A stretch of 40,489 nucleotides of DNA from a bacterium (GTDB lineage: Bacteria > Patescibacteriota > Minisyncoccia > Phycocordibacterales > UBA5272). The translations under genes and the position numbers were made by a program. The notes beneath the pieces are model-generated. The model did not search any database. It was given only the letters and a program-made list of their open reading frames with translations, and was not told the DNA's origin. The first letter of the stretch is position 1. The number at the start of each line of letters is the position of its first letter. The DNA lies in the NCBI GenBank assembly GCA_023267635.1, contig JAHFMX010000011.1, positions 1-40,489 on the forward strand. Direction: 5' to 3'. Below, one piece after another: positions 19,001 through 28,166 of this stretch.

Positions 19001-21437
19001 TGACATTTTTAAAAAAGCTGTATCGTTTAAAACCGCTTTAGCTGTAAACGTTATTCCGCACGGAGTGAGGACTGCTGTAGTTTTTCTTTGTTTAGCTGCC
19101 GCAGTTTTCTCGCTCTCTGTTCTAGTATTAGGCGCTCCAGTTGCGATTGAGTCGGCTGCTCTGGAAAAAGTGAGAATGATGTTAATGTCCGTTCTTGACT
19201 ACCAACCTTTTTTTACAGCGCTCGCATGTGTTGCAGCAGGTTTGGGCATGCTTGGAATTGGGATTAATTCTTTTCATACATACCACTATCTCCGCGGCGT
19301 AAGGAGAGTATTTGAAAAAAAGGAAACCGATATAACATATGAAGTTGCTGAAGTTTTTTCATCCCCCCTCCCGACGCTGAATGCTTTGTTCCAGCACAAG
19401 GAAAGTGCTTTCCTACTTAATCGACTGCGCCTAGATAAGGATTACTTGTCTATTACTTTCGGAGACCTTCCTTTGCCAACTGAAGTGATATCTCCACTTT
19501 TTGAGTCGCATCTAACGCTGGGGAGCCTTTGGCAAGCGGCGTATGAAACTCACAAGGAGTTGGCCGGATATCTGCTTTCGCAGTCCGTGAAAAAACAGAC
19601 CTTATACAGAACGGCGGCATGGATGGATAGACTTCTCGAAGACAGAAAGAAAGAACGTGCTTGGTGGTGGAGAGAGAATCTCTCTAAAGTACGAGGTCTT
19701 GCAAAGATTTTGTCGTATGGAATGACTGGGTATATGTCGCACTATGCGAAGGAGATGATACATGATCCGAAACTGTCTGATCTTGGAGATGTTATTTTGC
19801 ACCAAGAAGAATGTGATCAATTGGAGGAAATCTTAACCAAGAAGCAAGGTTCGAATGCAGTTATCGTGGGACCAGACGGGTCTGGTCGCTATACCGTAAC
19901 GCTCGCCCTTGCTCGTGCAATAGAACAAGGTTATGTCTACTCTGAAATAGAACACAAGAGAATGTTTCTTATACACGCATCTTTGTTTGAACTTATTAAT
20001 GAAAAAGTTGCTTTGGAAAATAGTATCATTACTATTTTCAACGAGGCTGTGGTTGCGGGTAATATTATTTTCGTTATTGACGATATTGTAAAGCTGACAG
20101 AGCTTTGCAAGCAGTTCGGAGTTGATTTCTTCTCGCTTATCGATTCGTATATAGCGCACAGCGCAACGTCGCTTGTTGTGCTAACAGATGAAACAACATA
20201 CTCACAAGATGAGTATAGACATGTCTTTGAAAGCAGATTCGAAGTCGTCAAGATGAGAGATTTGAATAGTGATCTTCTTTTGCCTTACTTAGAAGACAAA
20301 GCTATCGCAGTTGAAAGAGTAACAGGTAAGTATTTTACCTATACAGCATTGGAGATGATCGCACAGTCTCTCTCAGTATTTTTTGTTGAAGACGCGCCAC
20401 TCGCTAAAGCAAATGCACTGTTGGAAGCAATTGCTAACACGACTTCCTCTACTATGATACTCGGAGACGATGATGTGCAAACGTATCTACAAACTACGAC
20501 AGGTGTTATGCAGGGCAAGGTGGGAGAAGAAGAAAAAGAAAGCCTTCTTCACCTCGAAGATGTGCTTAGTCAAAATGTCATAGGTCAGAAAGAGGCTATT
20601 TCTGCTGTAGCAAAGACCATGCGTCGTATACGTTCAGGGGTTGCAGATGGGGGAAAGCCGATGGGTACATTCTTGTTCTTGGGGCCAACTGGTTCAGGTA
20701 AAACAGAAACAGCGAAGACCCTCGCTAAGGTGTTTTTTGGAAGTGAAGAATATATGTCGAGAATTGATATGGGGGAGTACACTTTGCCTGAGTCAGTAGA
20801 GAGAGTACTTGGAAACAAAGAGCGCGAAGGGGAACTTGCTCGACTAGTCCACTTGAGACCACATGGAGTTCTTCTTCTTGATGAGTTCGAAAAATCTTCC
20901 AAAGATATACAAGATCTCTTTCTAAGAATTTTGGATGAAGGGGTATTTACAGATGGACAAGGTCACATCGTATCTTTGAGGACGCAGATTATTATTGCTA
21001 CTTCAAACGCTGGTACCGAACTCATACGAGAAAGTCATCTTTCGAGTGAATACGACGAGGCGACATTTTCTGCTGTGAAGCGTGACGTTATAGATACTAT
21101 TTTGAAACAAGGGATTTTCAAGCCAGAACTTGTGAATAGATTTGATGCTACGGTTATATTTTTACCTCTTTCTCATGAAACTGTTAAAGGAGTAACAAAG
21201 AAGATCTTGGACGAACTTGGTGCTCGCATACAAGAGCGAGGATATAGTGTCGTATGGAGTGATGATCTTGTTGAATATGTGGCGGAGCATTCGCAGACGG
21301 ATGAGTTCGGAGGAAGAGCTATACAGAGAGTGATACAGGATACAGTTGAAGATATTCTCTCTAAGAGAATCATTCAAGGGGATTTGAAGATGGGGGATAC
21401 GATAACTCTTTCCAGAGAGGACATGTCTCTTGCTTAA
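18990..21437 (+). CDS. Membrane-anchored ClpB/ClpC-like AAA+ ATPase
   Basis: The 815-aa protein starts with two membrane helices (about residues 27-50 and 73-97) in place of the Clp N-domain. A helical region follows (about 100-270), then two AAA+ modules. Module 1 is degenerate: GPDGSGRYT near residue 292 has Arg where Walker A has Lys, and the Walker B is IIFVIDDI. Module 2 is intact: GPTGSGKTETAK near 565, VLLLDEFEKS, IIATSNAG, FKPELVNRFD and the sensor-2 FGGRAIQR. No VGF/IGF loop for ClpP binding is seen before FKPELVNRFD, so it may act as an unfoldase or remodeller, not a protease partner. It overlaps the upstream membrane protein gene and ends before a terminator. Confidence 0.88.
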   Translation: MHTDDIFKKAVSFKTALAVNVIPHGVRTAVVFLCLAAAVFSLSVLVLGAPVAIESAALEKVRMMLMSVLDYQPFFTALACVAAGLGMLGIGINSFHTYHYLRGVRRVFEKKETDITYEVAEVFSSPLPTLNALFQHKESAFLLNRLRLDKDYLSITFGDLPLPTEVISPLFESHLTLGSLWQAAYETHKELAGYLLSQSVKKQTLYRTAAWMDRLLEDRKKERAWWWRENLSKVRGLAKILSYGMTGYMSHYAKEMIHDPKLSDLGDVILHQEECDQLEEILTKKQGSNAVIVGPDGSGRYTVTLALARAIEQGYVYSEIEHKRMFLIHASLFELINEKVALENSIITIFNEAVVAGNIIFVIDDIVKLTELCKQFGVDFFSLIDSYIAHSATSLVVLTDETTYSQDEYRHVFESRFEVVKMRDLNSDLLLPYLEDKAIAVERVTGKYFTYTALEMIAQSLSVFFVEDAPLAKANALLEAIANTTSSTMILGDDDVQTYLQTTTGVMQGKVGEEEKESLLHLEDVLSQNVIGQKEAISAVAKTMRRIRSGVADGGKPMGTFLFLGPTGSGKTETAKTLAKVFFGSEEYMSRIDMGEYTLPESVERVLGNKEREGELARLVHLRPHGVLLLDEFEKSSKDIQDLFLRILDEGVFTDGQGHIVSLRTQIIIATSNAGTELIRESHLSSEYDEATFSAVKRDVIDTILKQGIFKPELVNRFDATVIFLPLSHETVKGVTKKILDELGARIQERGYSVVWSDDLVEYVAEHSQTDEFGGRAIQRVIQDTVEDILSKRIIQGDLKMGDTITLSREDMSLA

Positions 21438-21439
21438 GA

Positions 21440-21478
21440 AAAATAAAAGCGGAACCGAAAGGTTCCGCTTTTATTTTT
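21440..21478 (+). terminator. Terminator after the AAA+ gene
   Basis: AAAAGCGGAACC-GAAA-GGTTCCGCTTTT with T tail, nearly the same core as the rpsL terminator with compensating base changes. Confidence 0.92.
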
Positions 21479-21486
21479 CTAGATAG

Positions 21487-21924
21487 CTATTGTTTTCGCA
21501 GATACCCAAGCAGTGTGCCAGGGAGGGCATAAAAAATCATGAAGCTAAGTGCATTCATAAGTACAGCCACAGTTGGCGGCATAAGGTCTGGAGCATAGCT
21601 AAATCCAGATAGGTATGCATTTATTGAGAAGAATACCGCGACTATCGATCCGACTATAAAGCCAGTAAACGCACCCTTTTTTGAAATGAGAAGCGAAAGT
21701 CCTATTACAGATATAAGCATATTAAGCATATTAAAGACTGTTGCTAGGAAATATGCTTTTTGGGTTTGTGGATTAGAAATATCCAAGTTCCCATACACAG
21801 CATATGAAACAAATGGAATTGAATACCAAATTCCATATACTGTATTTGAAACAATGGTCGTAAGCAGAATCGATACGACGCTTTGCTGCTTAAGATTGGT
21901 AATGAATGGTTGTATGTTTTGCAT
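21487..21924 (-). CDS. Hypothetical four-span membrane protein
   Basis: The 145-aa product has four hydrophobic helices (about residues 18-42, 58-82, 86-108 and 117-140) separated by short loops, and a basic end (GYLRKQ). No catalytic motif is visible and I do not recognise the family. It is convergent with the AAA+ gene and divergent from the rpsG leader, so it breaks the str cluster a second time. Confidence 0.6.
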   Translation of the reverse strand: MQNIQPFITNLKQQSVVSILLTTIVSNTVYGIWYSIPFVSYAVYGNLDISNPQTQKAYFLATVFNMLNMLISVIGLSLLISKKGAFTGFIVGSIVAVFFSINAYLSGFSYAPDLMPPTVAVLMNALSFMIFYALPGTLLGYLRKQ

Positions 21925-21970
21925 TGTGTGTGGTCATTTAAGGTACATGTAAAGTATATCATTCCTGCCT

Positions 21971-21999
21971 TTGCTATTTTCTATATTTTGTTGTACTAT
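21971..21999 (+). promoter_or_regulatory. Promoter of rpsG
   Basis: TTGCTA (21971-21976), a 17-nt spacer and TACTAT (21994-21999). It predicts a leader of about 255 nt before the rpsG start. Confidence 0.55.
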
Positions 22000-22004
22000 T
22001 ACCC

Positions 22005-22262
22005 CACTCGTTAAAGAGTATTGAAGCAATTACTGAAATAACATCTTGTGAAGTACCCACTGCTTCGGGGAACGTTTACACAAGAACAACTAAGAATTCT
22101 GATAAAAATAGCCACGCAACGAGCAAGACAGACTTCGTAGCGAACGCCAAGAAATACGAAGAGCTGTACCAGCGGTACGACGATGAGTAGTTCGCAGGCG
22201 TGCAGCAGAAGTATGGTTTGCGCAGTAGTGAATATTTTTAGAAGAGTTCGTAAACAAATTAT
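22005..22262 (+). promoter_or_regulatory. Long structured leader of rpsG
   Basis: No gene is found here. The RNA can form CTTCGTA (22133-22139) with TACGAAG (22155-22161). Inside that loop GCGAAC (22140-22145) is complementary to GTTCGC (22190-22195) further down, giving an H-type pseudoknot. The small hairpin GTACC-AGC-GGTAC (22166-22178) lies between. Such a leader could be an S7 autoregulatory site; that is inference. Confidence 0.5.
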
Positions 22263-22733
22263 ATGCGAAGAAAAGTAAAGAATCGAAACATTGTTGGGCC
22301 AGACGCAAAGTATGACTCAACTAAAGTTTCAAAGTTTATCAACTATGTGATGCAGGGAGGAAAGAAATCAACTGCTCAGGAAATCGTATACGGAGCCTTT
22401 GATATCATCAAAGAAAAGATGAAAATCGAAGACCCGCTTGAGGTTTTCAACATGGCGCTTCAAAACGCAGGGCCTGTAACTGAAGTTCGTTCACGCCGTA
22501 TTGGTGGAGCAAACTACCAGGTTCCTCGTGAAGTACGTGATGATCGTCGTTTTATGCTCGCGTTCCGTTGGATTATTGATGCAGCAAGTGCTAAAAAGGG
22601 AAAGGCAATGAAGGTAAAGCTTGCTGATGAACTTATGGCAGCTGCAAACAATGAAGGAACTGCAGTTAAGAAGAAGGAAGATACTCACCGAATGGCAGAG
22701 TCAAACAAGGCTTTCGCTCACTTCGCCTGGTAA
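22263..22733 (+). CDS. rpsG: Ribosomal protein uS7
   Basis: uS7 nucleates assembly of the small-subunit head. The 156-aa product has the standard landmarks: MRRKVKNRN at the N-terminus, [53 protein letters not shown] (the beta hairpin and core), RWIIDAA and the C-terminal [20 protein letters not shown]. Length matches the E. coli type. It is separated from rpsL by about 3.8 kb but is followed by fusA as usual. The start is clear from the conserved N-terminus. Confidence 0.97.
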   Translation: MRRKVKNRNIVGPDAKYDSTKVSKFINYVMQGGKKSTAQEIVYGAFDIIKEKMKIEDPLEVFNMALQNAGPVTEVRSRRIGGANYQVPREVRDDRRFMLAFRWIIDAASAKKGKAMKVKLADELMAAANNEGTAVKKKEDTHRMAESNKAFAHFAW

Positions 22734-22734
22734 T

Positions 22735-22852
22735 TTTCGCAAGAAAATTAGCGCATTGCTTTGTCGCTACGGAATTTTACTCAGTCGAAGTAGTTTATCT
22801 GCATCTTCTTCGTAAAATCCCTAGACTCCTCGCACTGCATCTAATTTCTTGG
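22735..22852. repeat. Long hairpin element after rpsG (copy A)
   Basis: Nested complementary arms (CAAGAAA..TTAG with CTAATTTCTTG; GGAATTTTAC with GTAAAATCCC) bracket conserved internal strands TGCTTTGTCGC (22757-22767) and CTCCTCGCA (22826-22834). The same two strands in a similar fold, with different stems, occur after rplE (34298-34400). Confidence 0.6.
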
Positions 22853-22883
22853 GAAAATCTACAATTGAAAGTTTGGTACATAA

Positions 22884-22916
22884 AAATAAAACGCTCTACG
22901 GAGCGTTTTATTTTTT
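22884..22916 (+). terminator. Terminator before fusA
   Basis: AAAACGCTC-TACG-GAGCGTTTT with a T-run. Confidence 0.9.
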
Positions 22917-22959
22917 GTGTATGTTTTCGCCTTACGCTGTAGACTCTAAGGCACTTTTG

Positions 22960-22967
22960 TGGTAGCA
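22960..22967 (+). promoter_or_regulatory. fusA extended -10 promoter
   Basis: TTTTGTGGTAGCAT contains TGG-TAGCAT, an extended -10. The same string with T for C (TTTTGTGGTAGTAT) precedes rpsN at about 40285-40298. Confidence 0.45.
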
Positions 22968-23021
22968 TGTCGCTATTGCCTTAAGCGGCTTTTTTATTTC
23001 TTAAAAACAATTTTTATCACT

Positions 23022-25166
23022 ATGTCTCGCGATTATCCTCTTAATAAAACCCGTAACTTTGGAGTTATTGCTCACATCGACGCTGGAAAGACAACTACAA
23101 CAGAACGTATTCTTTTCTATACGGGAGTTTCTCACAAGATTGGAGAAGTGCACGATGGTGCAACTCAAATGGACTGGATGGAACAGGAACGAGAACGTGG
23201 TATCACAATCACGTCAGCTGCTACAACAGCGTTTTGGAGTCCAACATACATGCCAAAGACTGATACTTCAAAGAAATGCCGCTTTAACATCATCGACACT
23301 CCTGGACACATTGACTTCACTATCGAAGTAAAGCGATCACTTCGCGTACTCGACGGTGCGGTTGTAGTGTTCGACGGAGTTGCTGGAGTAGAACCACAAT
23401 CAGAAACAAACTGGAGATATGCATCAGATGCTATGGTTCCACGTATTTGTTTCATCAACAAACTAGACCGAATGGGAGCTAACTTCGACAAGGCCTACGA
23501 TTCTATTCTCGATCGTCTTTCAAAGAAGGCTGTTCGTATGCAAATGCCAATCGGAGCAGAAGAAAACTACAACGGTATCATCGACCTTCTTACTATGAAG
23601 GAAATGACGTTCACTGGCGAAATGGGTAAGGAAGTAGGAACCGCAGAAATTCCTGCGGAACTTCTCGAAGAAGCAAAGAAGCGTCGCGCTGAAATGGTTG
23701 AAAAAATTGTTGAGACAGATGAGGAGCTCATGACTCAGTATCTTGAAGGTAAGGAATTCACTATCGAAGTTCTTAAGGAGACTATTCGTAAAGCAACACT
23801 TGCAAATGAACTTTTCCCAGTGTTCTGTGGATCAGCGCTTAAGAACAAAGGTGTTCAGCTTGTGCTCGACGCCGTTATCGATTATCTTCCATCACCACTT
23901 GATATTGCTGCACCAAAAGGAATCGATGGTAACACAGGAGAACCAGTAACCGTTGAAGTGTCAGACACTGCACCGTTCACTGCACTTGCATTCAAGTCTA
24001 TGGCGGATCCATTCGTTGGACAGCTTACATTCTTCCGCGTATACGCTGGAACACTCGAGGCTGGATCATATATTTATAACTCTACAAAAGAAAAGAAAGA
24101 ACGTGTATCACGTATCCTTCGTATGCATGCAAACGAACGAGAAGAAGTGAAGACTGTGTACGCTGGAGAAATTGCAGCTGCGGTAGGACTTAAAGATACT
24201 GTTACCTCAGACACAATGTGTTCTGAAGAGCACCCAATCATTCTTGAAAGAATCGTTATTCCTGAATCAGTTATTTCTATGCGTGTTGAACCAAAGACAA
24301 AGGCTGACCAAGAAAAAATGGGTATCGCGCTTTCAAAACTTGCAGTTGAAGATCCAACATTCCGTGTTGCGTCTGATCCAGAAACACTTGAAACAATTAT
24401 TTCAGGTATGGGTGAACTTCACTTGGATATTATTGTTGATCGTATGAAGCGTGAATTTAACGTTGAAGCTAACACTGGTAAGCCTCAGGTTGCGTACAAG
24501 GAAACTATTCTTGGAGCAGCGTCAGGTGAAGGTAAGTACATCAAGCAATCAGGAGGTCGTGGACAGTATGGTCACGCCAAGATTAATATTCGTCCAATCG
24601 ATTATTCGATTGCGAAAGAAGATCTTCCAAAGAACACAAAGCGATATGATGCATTTGAATTCGTAAACTCAGTGAAGGGAGGTGCAATTCCACAGGAATT
24701 CATTCCTGCTGTTGAAAAAGGACTTAGAGAATCTATGGATCGTGGAACCTTAGCAGGATTTAAGATGGTGGATGTGTCATGTGAACTGTACGATGGAAGT
24801 TTCCACGAAGTGGACTCGAGTGAAATCGCATTTAAGCTTGCAGCTGGAATGGCGCTAGCGGATGCTGTGTCAAAAGCGAAGCCGGTTATCCTTGAACCGA
24901 TTATGAAGGTGGAAATCGTTACACCGGACAAGTTCTACGGAGATATCACAGGAAACCTGTCATCAAAGCGTGGTCAGATCGAAGGAATGGACGAACGTGG
25001 CCAGGATAAGGTTGTGAAGGCAATGGTGCCGCTTTCTGAGATGTTCGGATACGTAAACAGTCTCCGTTCTATGACAGAAGGACGCGCCACATTTACAATG
25101 GAATTCGGAAAGTATGACGTTGTTCCGACAAACATTGCAAAGGAAATTGCAGAAAACAAGAAGTAA
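23022..25166 (+). CDS. fusA: Elongation factor G
   Basis: EF-G is the translocase GTPase. The 714-aa product shows GTPase motifs [13 protein letters not shown] (G1), [10 protein letters not shown] (G2), DTPGHIDFT (G3) and INKLDRMGA (G4). Domains II to V follow, including [11 protein letters not shown] and the C-terminal [20 protein letters not shown]. Start ATG 23022 gives [12 protein letters not shown], the normal N-terminus; an in-frame extension to 22959 is unsupported and overlaps the promoter. It has its own promoter and ends at a terminator, so it is not co-transcribed with tuf. Confidence 0.97.
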   Translation: MSRDYPLNKTRNFGVIAHIDAGKTTTTERILFYTGVSHKIGEVHDGATQMDWMEQERERGITITSAATTAFWSPTYMPKTDTSKKCRFNIIDTPGHIDFTIEVKRSLRVLDGAVVVFDGVAGVEPQSETNWRYASDAMVPRICFINKLDRMGANFDKAYDSILDRLSKKAVRMQMPIGAEENYNGIIDLLTMKEMTFTGEMGKEVGTAEIPAELLEEAKKRRAEMVEKIVETDEELMTQYLEGKEFTIEVLKETIRKATLANELFPVFCGSALKNKGVQLVLDAVIDYLPSPLDIAAPKGIDGNTGEPVTVEVSDTAPFTALAFKSMADPFVGQLTFFRVYAGTLEAGSYIYNSTKEKKERVSRILRMHANEREEVKTVYAGEIAAAVGLKDTVTSDTMCSEEHPIILERIVIPESVISMRVEPKTKADQEKMGIALSKLAVEDPTFRVASDPETLETIISGMGELHLDIIVDRMKREFNVEANTGKPQVAYKETILGAASGEGKYIKQSGGRGQYGHAKINIRPIDYSIAKEDLPKNTKRYDAFEFVNSVKGGAIPQEFIPAVEKGLRESMDRGTLAGFKMVDVSCELYDGSFHEVDSSEIAFKLAAGMALADAVSKAKPVILEPIMKVEIVTPDKFYGDITGNLSSKRGQIEGMDERGQDKVVKAMVPLSEMFGYVNSLRSMTEGRATFTMEFGKYDVVPTNIAKEIAENKK

Positions 25167-25175
25167 TTATATCGA

Positions 25176-25212
25176 ATAACAAAAACCATCCTTTAAGGAT
25201 GGTTTTTGTTAT
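25176..25212. terminator. Bidirectional terminator after fusA
   Basis: ATAACAAAAACCATCC / GGATGGTTTTTGTTAT is a 16-bp perfect stem with a 5-nt loop between convergent genes. Confidence 0.92.
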
Positions 25213-25215
25213 GTG

Positions 25216-25776
25216 TTATTCAGAAACAATAGTAAAAGAGTATTCCCAACCATATTGAAAGGACCTGGTGTTTCTCCAGTCATTTTTTAGAGCTTCCTCC
25301 CAAGATATGTTTTTAGTAATAACTTCTAGCGCTAACTGAGTTCCTTGATGTCCGAAAATTGCTATTCGCTTACCTGCGTGTGTGCTTGAAATAGTGTTCA
25401 AAAAACTTCGTACTCTGTTTTCCACATCTCGCCAGCTTTCTCCGTGGGGGAATGGAGTTTCTATGTGCTGAACTGCTAACGGGTGAGTAAAAGCGTCATT
25501 TTTCTTAGTGAAATCTCCTATATTAATCTCTTGTAATCTCTGGTCGACAATAATTTTATACCTGTCGCCCAGTGCTCCTTCCGCTGTTTCTTTAGCGCGA
25601 GACAAGGTTGAGGAAAAAACCGCATCAAAAGACTGATTATGTAGTACGTCTTTAAGGGTAAGCACTTGTTGCTTACCCAAAGGGGATAAGTCTACTTCTA
25701 CTGCTCCAGTTGAAATACCAGCTTCATTATCTAGCGTTGTGGCGTGAGGGAAAAAAGTAATAGCTATTGATTGCAT
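25216..25776 (-). CDS. Histidine phosphatase (phosphoglycerate mutase-like) family protein
   Basis: The 186-aa product has the family fold: ITFFPHATT at the N-terminus with the phospho-accepting His, LSPLGKQQVLTL, FDAVFSSTLSRAKETAEGAL with the second Arg, LQEINIGDF, PHGESWRDVENRVRSFL (acid catalyst Glu), and IAIFGHQGTQLALE with the second catalytic His. The usual RHG motif reads PHA, so the first arginine is missing. That may weaken phosphate binding or change the substrate. It is a minus-strand insertion between fusA and tuf. The start is supported by TATCAT at 25783-25788, 6 nt upstream on the minus strand. Confidence 0.85.
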   Translation of the reverse strand: MQSIAITFFPHATTLDNEAGISTGAVEVDLSPLGKQQVLTLKDVLHNQSFDAVFSSTLSRAKETAEGALGDRYKIIVDQRLQEINIGDFTKKNDAFTHPLAVQHIETPFPHGESWRDVENRVRSFLNTISSTHAGKRIAIFGHQGTQLALEVITKNISWEEALKNDWRNTRSFQYGWEYSFTIVSE

Positions 25777-25905
25777 GTGCTAATGATACTACTTTCATCT
25801 TATGAAAGATACCACTGAGAACCAAAAGTAATACAAAAATCTACAAAAGAATTACCGTCGCATGGTACGATATAGGTATTACTATAATGTATAATCATAC
25901 GTATC

Positions 25906-26115
25906 ATGAATAAAACAATTATCTATGCAGTACTCGTGTCCGTTGTGGCGATCGGAGGTTACTATCTTTACTCTTCACAGGACGGAAGCATGATGAAGAA
26001 AGATGCTGTGGTGGTAGAAAAAGATTCTACAACTGCAACAAGCACAGGGAACAGCACAACTACGCAAGTGGACGCAACTGTCGACATGCAGCTTAAGGCA
26101 AAGATGACACAATAG
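25906..26115 (+). CDS. Small secreted or membrane-tethered protein
   Basis: The protein has 69 aa. One N-terminal hydrophobic helix (residues 4-22, preceded by MNK) is followed by a low-complexity Ser/Thr/Asp-rich stretch (TTATSTGNSTTTQ). This suggests an exported or membrane-tethered short protein; no lipobox Cys is present. Two overlapping TATAAT boxes (25883-25888 and 25890-25895) lie just upstream. It ends before a terminator at 26131-26163. The family is not recognised. Confidence 0.5.
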   Translation: MNKTIIYAVLVSVVAIGGYYLYSSQDGSMMKKDAVVVEKDSTTATSTGNSTTTQVDATVDMQLKAKMTQ

Positions 26116-26130
26116 GGGAGTTGTGGGAAA

Positions 26131-26163
26131 TAAAAGAGCGCCTCGCAGAGGCGCTCTTTTATT
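26131..26163 (+). terminator. Terminator upstream of the tuf leader
   Basis: AAAAGAGCGCCTC-GCA-GAGGCGCTCTTTT with T-rich tail. Confidence 0.92.
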
Positions 26164-26301
26164 CGACTATTTGGCGCTCATGTTAGTAGAAATCAAGGCT
26201 TATATTTCATAAAAAACAAGCCGCAGGCACTCTTCCAGCATTTGTAACACCAGCCTCACGTGTATCCCGGCAACTTTGAGCTCTAATATGGGGGTATAAG
26301 G

Positions 26302-26330
26302 TTGCGCTCTTTTAAAAAAGATGATATGAT
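26302..26330 (+). promoter_or_regulatory. tuf promoter
   Basis: TTGCGC (26302-26307), a 17-nt spacer and TATGAT (26325-26330). The region 26164-26301 upstream shows nothing I can interpret. Confidence 0.55.
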
Positions 26331-26336
26331 AGCACG

Positions 26337-26501
26337 TATTCGCTCTTCGGCCGAAACTATAGCTTGGCTAGGTCTGAAGGCAAGTGGGAGGAATTTAGAA
26401 AGCAGTGTCCGTTTCCCTTTAATTACATAACTAATAGTCCAATATCCCCGAAAATCACAGGCAACTGTGGAGTAACGGGAGACAAGACCCAACAAAAACA
26501 T
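26337..26501 (+). promoter_or_regulatory. Structured 5' leader of tuf
   Basis: About 165 nt without a supported gene. It contains the palindrome TTCGGCCGAA near the 5' end. Close to the start codon is a two-step hairpin: outer CCCG/CGGG and inner CACAG-GCAA-CTGTG with a GNRA loop. It may control tuf and the S10 operon behind it; no known riboswitch was recognised. Confidence 0.45.
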
Positions 26502-27695
26502 ATGGCAGCAGAATTTGATCGCTCAAAACCACACGTAAACGTAGGAACCATTGGTCACGTTGACCACGGAAAGACAACCCTTACAGCAGGTATCCTTAAT
26601 GTGCTCCACCTTATGGACGCTACTATTAAGATGAAAGATGTTGATGATATTGACAAGGCCCCAGAAGAAAAGGCTCGTGGTATTACTATTTCTCTTTCTC
26701 ACTCAGAATACTGGACAGCAAACCGTCACTATGCTCACATTGACGCCCCAGGTCACGCCGACTACATCAAGAACATGATTACAGGTGCGGCTCAGATGGA
26801 CGGTGCAATCCTCGTGGTTGCAGCAACTGATGGTCCTATGCCACAGACTCGTGAACACATCCTTCTAGCCAAGCAGGTGGGTGTGCCTCGAATGGTAGTA
26901 TTCCTTAACAAGTGCGATATGGTTGAAGATCAGGAAATGATCGAACTCGTTGAAGAAGAAATCCGAGAACTCCTTACAAAGCAAGGATTTGACGGAGCTA
27001 ATACTCCAATCATCCGTGGATCAGGTCTTAAGGCATCAGTAGCTACTGATATCAATGACCCTTGGGCACAGAAGATTGTTGAACTCATGACTGCACTCGA
27101 TACATACATCGAAGTTCCAGAACGTGATACAGCAAAGCCTTTCCTTATGCCTGTTGAAGACATCTTCACTATCGAAGGACGTGGAACTGTAGTAACAGGA
27201 CGTATCGAACGTGGAATCTTGAAGGTTAACGACGAAATCGAAATCGTTGGTCTTAAGGATACTGTTAAGACAGTGGTTACTGGTATTGAAATGTTCAACA
27301 AGTCACTTTCACAGGGACAGGCTGGAGACAATGCTGGTATTCTTATCCGTGGTATCAAGAAGGAAGACATTATGCGTGGACAGGTTCTAGCAAAGCCAGG
27401 TTCAGTTTTGCCACACACACAGTTTGAATGTGAAGTGTACATCCTTAAGAAGGAAGAAGGAGGACGACATACTCCATTCTTGAATGGTTACAAGCCACAG
27501 TTCTACGTACGTACAACTGATGTTACAGGAGAAGTTACACTTCCTGCTGGAACTGAAATGGTTATGCCTGGAGATACTATCAAGTTCACAGTTAAGCTTC
27601 TCGCACCTATCGCTCTTGAAGAGCAGGGACGTTTTGCTATCCGTGAAGGAGGTAAGACAGTTGGAGCGGGAGTTGTAACAAAGATCATCGCGTAA
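26502..27695 (+). CDS. tuf: Elongation factor Tu
   Basis: EF-Tu delivers aminoacyl-tRNA to the ribosome. The 397-aa product has [14 protein letters not shown] (G1), KARGITI (G2), [12 protein letters not shown] (G3), FLNKCDMV (G4) and the beta-barrel domains II and III ([40 protein letters not shown]). The ATG at 26502 gives [18 protein letters not shown], the standard N-terminus; the frame is open upstream to 26364, but that part is leader. Length is typical (about 395). It leads the S10 cluster, with rpsJ 30 nt downstream. Confidence 0.97.
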   Translation: MAAEFDRSKPHVNVGTIGHVDHGKTTLTAGILNVLHLMDATIKMKDVDDIDKAPEEKARGITISLSHSEYWTANRHYAHIDAPGHADYIKNMITGAAQMDGAILVVAATDGPMPQTREHILLAKQVGVPRMVVFLNKCDMVEDQEMIELVEEEIRELLTKQGFDGANTPIIRGSGLKASVATDINDPWAQKIVELMTALDTYIEVPERDTAKPFLMPVEDIFTIEGRGTVVTGRIERGILKVNDEIEIVGLKDTVKTVVTGIEMFNKSLSQGQAGDNAGILIRGIKKEDIMRGQVLAKPGSVLPHTQFECEVYILKKEEGGRHTPFLNGYKPQFYVRTTDVTGEVTLPAGTEMVMPGDTIKFTVKLLAPIALEEQGRFAIREGGKTVGAGVVTKIIA

Positions 27696-27725
27696 TCTCT
27701 ACGTTCTTAAAGAACATTTATTCTC

Positions 27726-28085
27726 ATGGCAACAACGAAAACTATAGCTAAGAAGACGAGCGCCGCAAAGCAATCTGAAGTTCAGAAGCTTCGTATTCGT
27801 GTGCGAGCATACGAAAGCAAAGTGCTTGATGCTTCAGTAAAGCAAATCATCGATACAGCAAGGCGATTCGAAGCTACTATCTTGGGGCCGATTCCTCTTC
27901 CAACAGAAATCAAGCGCTACACAGTAAACCGCTCAACATTCATCTACAAAGATGCTCGCGAGCAGTTCGAAATGCGAGTTCACAAGCGTCTCATCGACAT
28001 CGTGAATCCACAGCCTAAGCTTATCGAAGCTCTTACAAACCTATCACTACCATCTGGTGTTGATATCGATGTAAAGATGGCATAA
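27726..28085 (+). CDS. rpsJ: Ribosomal protein uS10
   Basis: uS10 belongs to the head of the small subunit and, as NusE, also to transcription antitermination complexes. The 119-aa product has the core LRIRVRAYESKVLDASVKQI, GPIPLPTEIKRYTVNRSTFIYKDAREQFEMRVHKRLIDI and the terminal SLPSGVDIDVKM. It carries an N-terminal extension of about 18 residues rich in Lys/Thr (MATTKTIAKKTSAAKQSEVQ) compared with the usual 102 aa. It lies between tuf and rplC. Confidence 0.97.
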   Translation: MATTKTIAKKTSAAKQSEVQKLRIRVRAYESKVLDASVKQIIDTARRFEATILGPIPLPTEIKRYTVNRSTFIYKDAREQFEMRVHKRLIDIVNPQPKLIEALTNLSLPSGVDIDVKMA

Positions 28086-28166
28086 TCGAGAAGCTTGGCT
28101 TCGAAGAGATCCAGAGCTAGCAAGCGTAGGATCACTGACTCCAACACAGAAAAATCAGAAAACAAC

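Noticed and set aside
22959-23021. Extension of EF-G to a GTG upstream.
   Set aside because: It would include the promoter region, and the conserved N-terminus starts at 23022.
26380-26440. AGGTCTGAAGGCAAG in the tuf leader resembles the SRP RNA (4.5S) tip AGGTCCGGAAGGAAGCAG.
   Set aside because: The tetraloop and the conserved AGCAG strand are not matched, and a proper helix 8 cannot be drawn. It is kept only as leader structure.
26364-26501. N-terminal extension of EF-Tu by 46 codons.
   Set aside because: The extension has no EF-Tu similarity and lies in the leader; [15 protein letters not shown] is the standard N-terminus.
28095-28166. Extension of uL3 to an in-frame TTG.
   Set aside because: It gives an Arg/Ser-rich stretch absent from uL3, and the ATG at 28167 matches the family start.
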